DNA from: Immersiella caudata
Taxonomy: Eukaryota; Ascomycota; Sordariomycetes; Sordariales; Lasiosphaeriaceae
Length of the DNA: 64,000 nucleotides
NCBI GenBank assembly: GCA_030512335.1
Contig: JAULSU010000004.1
Location: forward strand, 4,898,001 to 4,962,000
Direction of reading: 5' to 3'
The translations under genes and the position numbers were made by a program. The notes beneath the pieces are model-generated. The model ran no database searches, was not told where the DNA came from, and saw nothing but the letters and a program-made list of their open reading frames with translations. Positions 11,405 through 21,374 of this stretch are shown one piece after another (position 1 is the stretch's first letter; each line of letters opens with the position of its first letter).

Positions 11405-13956
11405 TCAGGTGATGGACATGTCGCCCCAATCCGGGAAGACCCACCCGAAGAGGCTCTTCAGATCTCCCAAGGAAGTATCGGCTTCAAGCATTGTATCGGT
11501 GGTTGGGTAGTTGAGATATTCGGCAGCTTGTGGCGCTTCGGGACTCGGCTCAGCAGCTATCACACTCTTTTCGGGGTTGCTGTAGGATGGCGTACTCTGC
11601 GACTCCTGGTTCCTGGTTAGCTTTCTTCGTGGCGTAATGGCAGTACAAACCAACCTGGGTGCTATTCGAGTTCACGGCGGTGAGTTGGAGTTTGGTAAGC
11701 CCAAAATCATTCGACATCGGGAGGGGCGCGATCTGCGGCACTGAAGTTGCGGAGGGGTTGCCCACGGGGGGCTCGCGAGCCCGAGAAACGGAGGTTGCTT
11801 GAATGGAAGTCGTAGCATATTTGCGAGCAATCCCTGCAAACTCTGCAATGGTGTTTCCAGGAATGATGCCATGAGAGGCAGCATCTATAAGCCTGAAATG
11901 CGCTGCAGCTGTGTCCAGCAGGATGAGGTTCTCTTGCGTGTCTCGATGCCTCGGATTGTGGACGACGAAATCGAATAGGATGAAGAGGGCAGCAATTGGC
12001 ATCATACCACACAGACTTGAATCATTGATTAGCTTGCTGTAGACGTAATGGGTACTCTCAGCCGGGAGATAGTACTCACAAGATGTTGAGAATGCCATCC
12101 AGCTCTACAAGGTGCGTGAGCTCGATCACAGTACGAGCTGATCGCATGAGGCGAAACTTGACTTTCTCCCTCTCAGGGCTGCCTTCTGCTTCAACTTGTA
12201 GGGATAACCTGTCGATAGCAATCAAAAGATTGAGGTAGTGGTACTGCGTCTCGAGGAACACCCGCTTCGTGCTAGGAGTCGCGTCTTGTTGGATCTGGAT
12301 CGGTTCTTGCGGCCGGAACTTCAGGGGAACTGACAACCGCCAATTTTCCAACATGCGCATTATATTAGGAATAGCGGACCTCAAACCTTCCTTGGATTTC
12401 AACGAGGCACTGACGGAGAAAAGTGCAGAGTAGGCGACTGAGCAGAGTCGTCCGAAGCGGATTGCTGAGATATACCAGTTATAGTCGTCGAAAAGAGACT
12501 CAGGTGCGGGAGGTATTATGCAACCGATGTCTTCGTCTGCCAGAAGCTGCGGCGGCGAATGTCAGCTCCTTTTCAACCCTCCATGTGGCGGTGAACGTAC
12601 CGAACTCACGGACTCGGTGAAGTTTGAGAGTTTGTCGATGTAGTACACAACCCAAAATGCCTTTAGGTGTCCAACCGGGCTGTTAGCCGTCGTGTGATAC
12701 TGCAGAGTATGCGCCATTCTCGCGACTTCGGAAATGATGGTGAGCTCGAGCTGAACGCAGCAAGGATTCAACGAAAATATGGACTGTGCAAAAAGCGGTT
12801 AGTTTGACGTAGTGATTCCTTTGGGGAGCATACATACCATAGCTGCCAATGCCTACGAAGAGTCGTCAGCGAGAGCTCGGGTATTCAGCATCGACCAACC
12901 CACCTGTAAATTGGTGACTGAGTGAGGCGGAGCAAGCACACACGGTATCAAGCCAAGGGAAATCTGGAAGAGCCCCCACGCCTGCCCCAACCGAGGTACG
13001 AAGCCTCCCCCGTGGAAATATTGACTGCCCAATGCTAAAACCGTGTGATAAAGGCAGGAAAAGACCGGGTTTCTCTTCAAGTAGTCGTCGTCCAAGGCCG
13101 AGCTCAAAGCGATGGAACAAAACTCTTCTTCGTCGAGGAACGGGTAGACGGGGTGGATGTGATCGAAGTATGCTGCAAATCACCGTCAGCTTGACGTCAA
13201 GGGGCTCTCTGGTCTGGGCTCCTACCCTTGATGAATGCTTTCGCTATTGCAGGCTGGACTGTCTCGGGGGCCAACGGGTTGTGGAAGCTGATCCTAGCGC
13301 TCGAGGCATACTCTTCCAGCTCGGCCTCGCCGCGACCGTTGATTCTTTTCTGGACCAGACCTTCGAGTCTCTCCACGATATCGGTGAGGCATTCGGGGCC
13401 GAGCCTCTCCGCGAGAGACGCCACTCGTTGATTGCTGAAGAAAGCCATCGCACACGTTTTGACTGGCAAGAGTCAGCACAACTTCCCACTCGAAAAGGAG
13501 CTGGAAGTAACTCACCCCTATTATCCGGTACCTTGAACATCGCAGCGTCCTCAAACAGCACAACCTCCTGAGGTCCGCGCTGGAGGATGCGATCAATGTA
13601 AAGCTCCCCATCGCTAGGCTCCGGCCCCTTCTTCCCCAATCCCGGTGGTAGCGCCACTCGTTTGCGCCGAAAAATGCTGTAATTGCATGGCTCGCCGCGA
13701 TTCTTCACAGAACTAATCAGACACACCCCACGACGTTTCGTTGGCAAGGTGGATGCAACTCACAACGCAATTGACACAAGTGAGGGGAAGCTCGATCGGC
13801 CGCGTGTGCGGTTTCGGCGGCGGGACTTTGCAAGTGTCAATCTTCGCAGCGCGACGAAAATTGCCAGGAGCTGGTCTCACCGATGCATCGGACCTTTCTC
13901 TGCCTGCATTGATCGCAGGTCTTGTTGATCTTGATCACCTTCCCGTACGTGCTCAT
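11405..13956 (-). CDS. Zn(II)2Cys6 fungal transcription factor, 679 aa
   Basis: Ten exons in consistent phase: 13956-13881, 13825-13764, 13702-13516, 13462-13226, 13172-12904, 12852-12838, 12783-12610, 12546-12080, 12015-11655, 11596-11405. The DNA-binding domain is split over exons 1-3: CDQCRQRKVRC, then CVNC, then NRGEPC, matching C-x2-C-x6-C ... C-x2-C-x6-C when exon 3 begins at 13702. A basic linker FRRKR follows. The central region (DHIHPVYPFLDEEEF, then LGSQYFHGGG, then EVARMAHTLQYH) matches the fungal-specific transcription factor (MHR) domain. Exon 6 is only 15 nt (ALAAM). The exon 9 donor is GTTGGT, the weakest junction; using GTTTGT instead ends the frame early. A nuclear regulator; target unknown. 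The neighbouring methyltransferase is a separate gene on the same strand. Confidence 0.88.
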
Positions 13957-15037
13957 TGTGTGCACCTGACAATCGCGTGTCCAACAAGGTGCTTGTCAAA
14001 GCTGCGCAAATGCCGGCGGGGGAGGTCCAGCACTTTAAAAAAATACCCCCCCATGGTAGCTTCCTTATTCGGGCCGGCAAGGACCTTGCAGGCGGGCTAG
14101 GGCTGCGGTGCCTGCCTGGCGGGGCTGAATTGGTGTGTTGGAATGGGTCACACCGATTGCCTGGATGCACTATCAGCGGCAAGGAGCACCCCGACGTCTG
14201 CCAGGGCGTGCTGGAGGGTTGGTGCCCTGCCATTGTCATGTCTCAACCCAACGGGCAGTGACGGGCGCGTTGTTCATAATGGCGTCTTCCAATTGGGCCA
14301 GGCAGCCAACCAAATTGGTTTCCAAATCCGAACTTCGGTGAGGGTGGCATTGGCCGTCATTCGTGATGGTCTGGCAGGGCTCGGTGTGTGCGACTTTGGG
14401 GGAGGGGTCCCTGGCGGGGAAAGAGGATGTGTGAAATCGAGTCTTTCAGCAAGACGCAGAACCGACAAGGCAGATAAAACGAGGGAGCCCTCAATTATAG
14501 CGAGTTTCCATCGCATTGAGGGCCCAGACAAAAGTCCGTCTGTCAGGCCGGGCAGCCGACGCCAAGAGCCGAAAGCCGAGTGTCGGACTGACTTCATTCC
14601 GAGATGTCGGAAGATGACGACCCCAGCCCAGGTATTCTGCTGCCCTGTGGGGAACGCTGGAATGCAACAGGGCGGCACTCAAATGCGGAGCCTTCTGCAG
14701 GTTGGATAAAAGAGAGAGCCTAGTCCGTTTCCCCTTTATCGGTAGCAAAAGAGCACCTCCGTCAAAGAATCGATTGTCATCCTCACAATGCAGCCTCTTG
14801 GGCTGAGACAAGGAGAGGCAGCGCTTATGGAAACGTCTGTACAAAGTATCCATTTGAGATTCTGCCAAACGATAAAGAATGCGACTCGCCCAACTGAAGA
14901 TGCAAATTATACTCCATTCCGTCCTAGCCTTCTCCGCTGCTCGCTCAATTGTCAATTTCATGTTGTCAATGTATCCAAACCCCTGTCGCTGTCTCAAGCC
15001 GTGCCGCCGCCACACCCGCCATGGAACTGCAGGGGCG
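13957..15037. other. Intergenic, likely promoter of the Zn2Cys6 gene
   Basis: No supported gene. Overlapping short ORFs on both strands lack motifs. The left part should hold the promoter of the transcription factor and the right end the 3' flank of the methyltransferase. Confidence 0.5.
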
Positions 15038-16146
15038 TTATGCAGCGTCCTCAGGCTTGCGCCCATACACAACGGTCCTAAGCAACGTCAGTAATCCCGT
15101 CCAGCCTAGACCTTCAACGAAAATAGGGGCACTCACGTCCAATACCAACTCTTGTACGACATCTTCCTCGTCTCCTTCCGCATCTTGGCAACCATCACGG
15201 TCGCTTCCTCGGGCGTCCACCCATGAATCTGCGTCATGATGAACGTTCCAAAGCCCTCCAAGCTCTGATCCAGTCCCAGCTGTCCCAGGTATCCCATCTG
15301 CTTCTGATGCGGATCCCCAGGCCAGCCATGCAGCGGCACCTTGATCTGCTTCTCCACGACATCCACAAACCCAACCTTGATCATCATGTCCTTCATGAAG
15401 TGGTTATTCGCCACCGCGAATGACCGGCCAATCTTCTCGCCCGCCGAGTAGAACAGGTCGGCCCACTTATTGAAGACGTGATCCGCCGGGATGTCGACGT
15501 GATCAGAGAAAATCTTCAGATCCATCTCGAGATCCTCGAGCCAGCCACCCGGCTTCAGATGGCGAAACGCCTTGCTATAGAACGCCTCCCAATCGGGAAT
15601 GCTACCGTACATGGAGCGGATGTGCACGTAATCGAAGTGATCCTTTGGCCAGGTCCACTCCCGGAGGCAGTCGTCAATCTCGAAGTTGCAATTTGGCGGT
15701 ACCCACGCAGGCTGGATGGGACTGATGTCGGTACCAGTGACTTCGGCGGACGGATGCTGATCGGCGAAATCCACAGCCCAGATTCCGGTGCCAGTTCCGA
15801 CGTCAAGGACCTTGCCGGGATGGTCGCCGATGGGGGCCAGGTACAGCTTGTTGTCGAGGGCCATGAGGAGGACGTTGTGGATGATGTCGAGGCCTTCATT
15901 TTGCGTGTCGTCAACAGGGGCCCAGTATTCGGTGGTGCTGGTCTTCTTGTACGGTCTCCCGTGTAGTTTGCGGTAGGCAAAGACGCTCTCGGTCAGGGAG
16001 GCGGTAGAGGAAGAAATGGTGGCCGTGTCGACGCCCTCATCATCGTCGGCGTCGTTATCTGCCGGTGCCGGCGCGACAGTGGTCTCTTCGGTGCGCCGCA
16101 CGGGCGGGTCATTAGCGGCTGGGGCCGGGACGGGATCTGTCGTCAT
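15038..16146 (-). CDS. LaeA-like SAM-dependent methyltransferase, 349 aa
   Basis: Two exons, 16146-15137 and 15077-15038, with a GTGAGT donor, GATTACTGACG branch region and TTAG acceptor (59-bp intron). The first 50 residues are low-complexity Ala/Pro/Asp. The Rossmann methyltransferase core begins near residue 110 with motif I VLDVGTGTGIWAVDFA, then VTGTDISPIQPAWVPPN (acidic loop), and FDYVHIRSMYGSIPDW, FRHLKPGGWLEDLE. These signatures are shared by the LaeA/LLM family of fungal methyltransferases, some of which regulate development and secondary metabolism; most paralogs have unknown substrates. Splicing replaces the Thr-stop end with TTVVYGRKPEDAA, as in relatives. No biosynthetic gene cluster is adjacent, so a cluster-specific role is not supported. 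Confidence 0.92.
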
Positions 16147-16958
16147 TGTTACATTACAGGTCGGGTTCTAACAGATAAGAGGATTACCCGCTGTGCGAGG
16201 AATGTTGTTCGGGATTGGGAATGAACACCGAGCGCGGGGGAGTTGGGTGAGATTTTTGAACCCCTTCGTTTTCGCGGCCGAATCGGGGATGGTCAATGAG
16301 CTGTGCGAAGCGATAGTGCCCCCCACAGCGGCCCGCAGCGATAGCGTCCCCGGCGCAGACTGGTTCGGGAAGCTCGGCAGAGTTAACCTTCGTCTGCCCA
16401 ATAGGCGAAGGTCTCGGCCTGCAGCTAAACGGCTTGTCACCTCCCTTTCCGGCGGCAAGAACACAACACCCACTTCTTCTTCTTCTCACCTTACGTAAGG
16501 GCTGGCGATGGTGCTTGGTCGATCTCGGGTTCGATTCTGTGGACAATCCATCAGCCCCTCCCAAAAGCACTGAGATACTTGGACAGTCTCCCGTCTTTTT
16601 TCCCTTTTTGCCCGTCGGATTACTCCAGGCCTTCCCCGCTCAACCTTCCCAGTCACAGGGGATGCCTGTTCCGCGCGCTCAATGGCGGCCTCGAGGACTG
16701 GGACACTCGACCACGAACTGTCATTATTCTTGACATGGACGTTTACAACCGCCACCGCGTCCTCGAATAGTCGTACTGAACACCGATCTGGGACCAGTTC
16801 TGATTCTCAGTCCACGGGACTTCCTGACTCAGCTGCTGCGAAGAGACGAGAGGGGAGTTTGTCCAGGGGGGCCCAAAATGGCGTGGTCAAAAGCTCAGGT
16901 ACTTCTTTCGCTGTGAAAAGGCGGCACCATACGCCGCCGTATTTCCTCCGGGAACTGC
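16147..16958. other. Intergenic, promoter of the methyltransferase
   Basis: No supported gene. A tRNA B-box-like stretch near 16530 lacks a matching cloverleaf. Confidence 0.45.
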
Positions 16959-17541
16959 TCACGGTGGTGCCAAATGCCATGACAGGATCGTCCCCTGTCC
17001 ATCTGATAGTGGACATGGTAGCGTATCTCCGATTCTGGCTGGCGAGCCTGGAGGACCCTTCGGCTTGAGAACGCTGTCGCCAACGTTCGATCTCTTTGAT
17101 GGACTGGTCAAATAGACATAGAGGGCCCACCGGCTCTGTTGGGAATTCACTCCTGGAGACCATGCCCTAGTGACCCCTAAACGCGAGCCGAACACTGCGA
17201 TGCATCCTGGGCAAGATTTGTTGAGATAGGTGGCCACTTTGGTTGGGATTCCCAGACGAGCGGAGTCCTCGATGTCATCTGGTCCAAGAGAAGATGTGTC
17301 GTAATCCAAGGACAGATACAAATCCATGGGATTGAACGTTTCCCACGCCTACAAAGAGTGCAACTCGGCTGACATGTCTGTCCTTTGGGACACCAAAGTT
17401 GCTTGATCCCACGAGTTCGATTTGGATGCAAAACAAGAAGGTCTCTTCGGTATCGTCTCTCTTTGCGGCGTAGATGCAGTCGGCCCAGGCGAGGAGCTTA
17501 TCTTGCTGCTGCCAAACGAACAGAGTAGCCTTCAGTCTTCG
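16959..17541 (-). CDS. Hypothetical protein or relic (weak)
   Basis: The frame from about 17541 (FVWQQQDKLLAWADCIYAAK) is followed by a possible intron whose acceptor is CTTTGTAG near 17346. After it comes an open frame with a protein-like segment (FNPMDLYLSLDYDTSSLG, then IEDSARLGIPTKVATYL) ending at 16959. The donor would be GTGGGA, which is unusual. Neither a start codon nor a family is recognised. It may be a degraded gene, since the C-terminal part is low quality. Confidence 0.25.
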
Positions 17542-17809
17542 GCTTGTGATAACAGGTGGCGGGAGAGTTTTTTTTTAGGAGTCAGTCCTGAGAGCTCACG
17601 CAACCAACCTCACGAAGTAGGATCACCAAACGTCGATCACGACATCGTGAATTCGCAGACATCCAAGTTTTGTGATGGCTTTAAATTTCTATCTGCGCAT
17701 CTCTGAGCCGAACATCTTTTCGAAGAGCCCTGATTCCCCAACCTCATCAGATCCCATTCCCGACACCAAGCAGAGTACATTTTCTTCTGACCAGAGCCTC
17801 CGCAGAGCC

Positions 17810-18030
17810 CTAATTCCCTAACCCCATCCATCCAGCCTTCCATTTCGCCCATCCACGGCCACCTGTTCCCCAACCTCATCCATCCAACCCTCCATTTCAC
17901 CCATCCACAAAGCACAACCCATCTCCCGGCAGGCGTGAGGCGGATCTCGGGCGGATGGACTAGGGGCGCCGGGGACAGACAGATGTAATTCTCGTTCATC
18001 CAACCCTCCACCCAACCTTCCATCTCGCCC
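17810..18030. repeat. Imperfect pyrimidine-rich minisatellite
   Basis: Repeated variants of CATCCAACCCTCCATTTC and CGCCCATCCAC occur at about 17825-17860, 17876-17912 and 17997-18030. On the minus strand they read as repeated GW/EGWM motifs, which is low-complexity and not taken as a gene. Confidence 0.6.
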
Positions 18031-18031
18031 T

Positions 18032-18235
18032 GGCCGCCCCATGAGACGGAGGCATGTGTCTGGCCCGATGGGCCGGCTGGGAAGACAGGCCAGGACGCAG
18101 GGCGTTGGACTTGTATTGCCCCTGCCTCCTGACCTGTCTTGCACGGCCCGGTGTCTGCAGTTTAAGGTCGTGCCCAGGACCGAGCTCTGGTTAAGGATCG
18201 ATTCGTTCAGATTGGGGCTGCCGCGTCCAACTTGA
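18032..18235. repeat. Dispersed repeat, copy 1
   Basis: Starts TGAGACGGAGGCATGTGTCT and shares GCCAGGACGCAGGGC, TTGCCCCTGC, TGCAGTTTAA and GTGCCCAGGAC with the copy at 19383-19535 in the same orientation. A shorter piece (TGTCTGCAGTTTCAGGTC onward) recurs at 18283-18325. Confidence 0.65.
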
Positions 18236-18248
18236 ACGTCTGGGATCG

Positions 18249-18927
18249 TTGTCGTAGCCCACAACAGCGAGTTCAAGACCCGTTGTCTGCAGTTTCAGGT
18301 CGTGCCCAGGACCGAGTTCCATATGTCTGCTGGGTGGCGGCGACAACAGGGGTCTGGGCGTGTCCAGCATAGTCGTAGGCATCGTCAAGACGCGCACCAC
18401 AGCCAAAGTGAGCGGCACGTGCGGACTCAACGGATGTGCCGGAGAACTGGGTACTCCCACTACGCTCGCTCATGGAGAGGGAGAGGACGCCATGCTGGTT
18501 GTAACCGCGTGCCTGACGAACCGCAACGAATGGGCTCTGACTGCGTCCAACGAGGCGTGCGCCGCGGCCAAGAAGAACTCCACTGGCGTGCTGAGCCGAA
18601 GCAGGATTGGGTATTTGTCGTAGCCCACAACAGTGTGTGAAACTGCTGTTGGACTTGTTTGGGGCCGGAGCGGGACGCTTCCCACTCTTGGAGCTTCCAA
18701 AGGAATTCTTGGTCGACAAGCCTCCGGCCGAAGACATGTTGGATGGCGCACGGCCTGTCCATTACCAACCGGCGCGGGCACTCGCCTGGGAGCTGCAGAG
18801 GCCTTTCCGTCTGCATTCTTCTGGTCGATCACGATGCGGCCAGGCCAACATGTTGTCGTAATGCTTCCCCAGCAGGGCTCTCTACCGGATGACCAGAGGG
18901 TGAATATGCTGTCGTAGCCCACAACAG
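18249..18927. repeat. Three copies of a 19-bp dyad motif
   Basis: TTGTCGTAGCCCACAACAG occurs at 18249-18267 and 18615-18633, and with one change (C for the first T) at 18909-18927. The core TTGTSG-N4-CSACAA is a hyphenated palindrome. Flanking sequences differ among the three copies. Confidence 0.85.
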
Positions 18928-18940
18928 TGGAAGGCGGCTG

Positions 18941-19335
18941 TCATGGAGAAGCAGCAGCAGCAAGTGGTTGAACCAGGCCGCGGTCATCCTTATCTTCAGC
19001 GCCGAATTGGAGGTCATGGCGCGTCAGATGGATGAACTGCTTTCTTTGCCGCCGTTTGAGTTTCTTCCTCCGCTCGACGAGCTGGAGATCCTCGTCGTTT
19101 ACTCCCTGATAGGAGGCCGGGCGCAACTTCTCCTGTGGAAGATTAGCTGGGCAACTTGAGTACCAGATAGAATGGAACAACTTACGAGCTTGACAAGCTG
19201 CTGGTAAGCCCAGCCCAGCCGGTCTCGGTTGCGGCGTTGGGTGGCGGGCGGCGGGCACACCCAGTATCCAACCCTGTTCGTCTCTGTGGCCGGGATTCCC
19301 TTGGAAGGGCGGGAGGTTGCCGGTGAACGGCACAT
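18941..19335 (-). CDS. Hypothetical basic protein, 113 aa, two exons
   Basis: Exon 1 runs 19335-19186 from ATG (MCRSPATSRP) to a textbook GTAAGTTG donor. Branch site GCTAATC and acceptor TTCCACAG follow, and exon 2 runs 19132-18941 in phase. The 53-bp intron is not a multiple of three, so only the spliced form keeps both coding halves. The product has VGYWVCPPPATQRRNRDRLG before the junction. After it comes a strongly basic helix (VERRKKLKRRQRKQFIHL) and an acidic stretch GAEDKDDRG. No family recognised; the basic helix could bind nucleic acid or act as a nuclear signal. The start is uncertain because the frame stays open upstream into the dispersed repeat at 19383-19535. The motif copy at 18909 lies just 3' of the stop. 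Confidence 0.5.
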
Positions 19336-19382
19336 TGTACTGCTTAATTGCAGCCGTTTGGCGGCCGCGAGACCACGAGAGG

Positions 19383-19535
19383 GAAATGAGACGGAGGCAT
19401 GTGTCTGGCCGGTTGACACCGGAGACGGAGCCAGGATGCAGGGCTTTTGAGGAGAATTTGCCCCTGCATCCCGGCCCGTCTCATGCAGTTTAACGTCATG
19501 CCCAGGACTCCGCTCTTGGTGAATTCTCTTCATTG
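19383..19535. repeat. Dispersed repeat, copy 2
   Basis: Direct copy of the element at 18032-18235, about 1.35 kb away, diverged by substitutions and short indels. It lies immediately upstream of the two-exon gene at 18941-19335, overlapping its likely promoter or 5' leader. Confidence 0.65.
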
Positions 19536-19669
19536 AGTCAGTGATGAGCTGGCTCAATTGAGAGTGCGCGATGAAATGCCGAAATCCAGAGAAGAGCTGA
19601 GCTCATTCTCACGGAAATGGCGCTTTTGCTCATGAGTCACAAAGATGAGTCGTGGTGAGCAGGGCAGAT

Positions 19670-20459
19670 CTAAATAAACTTGTCAGTCACTGATTCAATT
19701 GAGCACATCACGGTGAAGAGTCTCATACCCTTTGTCTGATTTGTGGAGCAGAGTTGATTCTTCTTCTTTTCGCTCACTGCGATCGCAGGGCAGCACTTGT
19801 CATCGATTGAGTCCTGGGACAATCAAGTCGCATGTGCAAGGCTGGGATTGAAGTGAGCAAATGGCGACGGAACTAAATCAGAATGAACGGAAGCGATGGG
19901 AACCAAATCTCTGAGCCGTGACGAAAGCGCCAAATGACGAAAGAGACGGAAAGGCAGCGGGGAAGAGCACCGGTGAAGGAATGAAGAATTTTCCGATCAC
20001 AGATTGTGCAAACGATCAAAAAGAACAAGAGGAAGTGATGGAAAATGTGAAACACATACATTGATGATGCCTGCGAGGCGTTTGCTCCTCATTGTCGCTG
20101 CCATGCAGCTCTCGTCGTCGCAAGCACAACGCTGAGTGACTGGGATGAATGTCAGGTTGGGATCGAAGACAGCGACCGTGAAAATAAGGTGGGAAATTGC
20201 CAAGAGCAGGAGATCGAAGAAATGATCATGAAGAAGAAAGCAAAGGAAGGAGAGACGCTGGAGATGGAAGCCAACCTCCAGCCATCGCGGGGTTGTGAAG
20301 AAATGTGTTAGGTGTGGGGTGCGGGGTGCTGTGGAAGGAAAGATGGGTCGCAACTTACACGAATCTGATCTTGGGATCAGGGGCCGAAAGAGGGTTGCTG
20401 CGATTGATGGCTTTCCAATAAGAAGAAATACATCTCAACCCTTGATGAGGCCAACTCAT
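19670..20459 (-). CDS. Possible multi-exon cysteine-containing protein (weak)
   Basis: Splice-like signals recur. An ATG at 20459 opens MSWPHQGLRCISSYWKAI up to a GTAAGTTG donor near 20362. An acceptor CTGACATTCATCCCAG precedes a cysteine-containing exon (CACDDESC) that ends at GTATGT. An acceptor TTGTCCCAG precedes DSIDDKCCPAIAVSEKKK and NQLCSTNQTK, followed by GTATGA and then CAGTGACTGACAAG with an immediate stop at 19670. Exons 2-3 join in phase but exon 1 to exon 2 does not, so the model is incomplete. No family recognised. Confidence 0.25.
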
Positions 20460-20644
20460 GGAGTTGAGGTGAGGTTGGGTGGTGGTGGAAATGGTTGATG
20501 GTTGGAGTTGAGGAAGACGATGTGGAAGAGAGAAAAATGAATCAAACCAAATCTGTGCGGGGAGAATTTATATGCGCGAGGAAGGCCCGAGCTTGCACCT
20601 GACGCCGGCCAGCCCTTACTTAGCCCTATACAGTGCGGCAGCCA

Positions 20645-20706
20645 GACGGTGTGGTTTCAATGAGCAGAAAGACGGTGTGGCTTCAATGAGCAGAAAGACG
20701 GTGTTG
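20645..20706. repeat. 26-bp tandem repeat, about 2.4 copies
   Basis: Unit GACGGTGTGGYTTCAATGAG plus CAGAAA begins at 20645 and 20671, with a partial third copy at 20697. Confidence 0.9.
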
Positions 20707-21374
20707 GAGTCAACAGCAAGATCTGAACACAATGCCAGGCTGTGATCACAATTCTCAACTGTTTCCGAGATCTATTGTTTTGACCTCAATAGCCGAGAAA
20801 GTGACCATACTCCGTAGACACACCCCTTGTCAGACCACCCAGAACATGGATGTGAGACAGAGGGTTCAACCCGGACATAGGTGCTCCGACTGCAACCCGG
20901 CACGTCGGGGCCATGAGAAACCAGGAAGCCATTTGTCTCATGTTCTTGGAATGCGTGTTTAATTACCCCATCGAGGCTGAGACCCTCCTTCCCCGCAAAA
21001 TCGGGCCGCAGCAGGCCACTTCAGAGTCTGGTCGGGGTAATAAGCAGCTAATAAGCGCACTGAGAAGTCCCCGGGTGTATCCAGTAATTGGTTGGATGGT
21101 CCTAAAATAACCGGCGCTGGTGGCGATCTATGCTGCTGCCCTGTGCATCGAGATTAGCCAGATATTGCCGCACCCCGTTGCTACTACGACATTGACGACC
21201 AACATCGTCAGGATTGGGGATACGAGATCCTAGCACTTTGCTGAGTTGCCATTGGGGCCAAATAAGGGCGGCCGCCACCTAGATATTTCGCACCTCTGCC
21301 CCATCCCATCCCCATTTCCTGGATGGTCTTCAAAATCTACCTAACCTCACCTCGGATCAACTCTCACCGCCACC
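20707..21374. other. Intergenic, promoter of the DUF4419 gene
   Basis: No supported gene. The stretch immediately 5' of 21375 (TCACCGCCACC) is a strong start context for the downstream ORF. Confidence 0.5.

Noticed and set aside
15478..15966. Plus-strand ORF of 162 codons
   Set aside because: Antisense to the methyltransferase core.
16500..16560. tRNA-like B-box (GGTTCGATTC)
   Set aside because: No matching A-box spacing, anticodon arm or acceptor stem could be paired.
17637..18023. Minus-strand ORF with repeated GWM motifs
   Set aside because: Translation of the pyrimidine-rich minisatellite; open in more than one frame.
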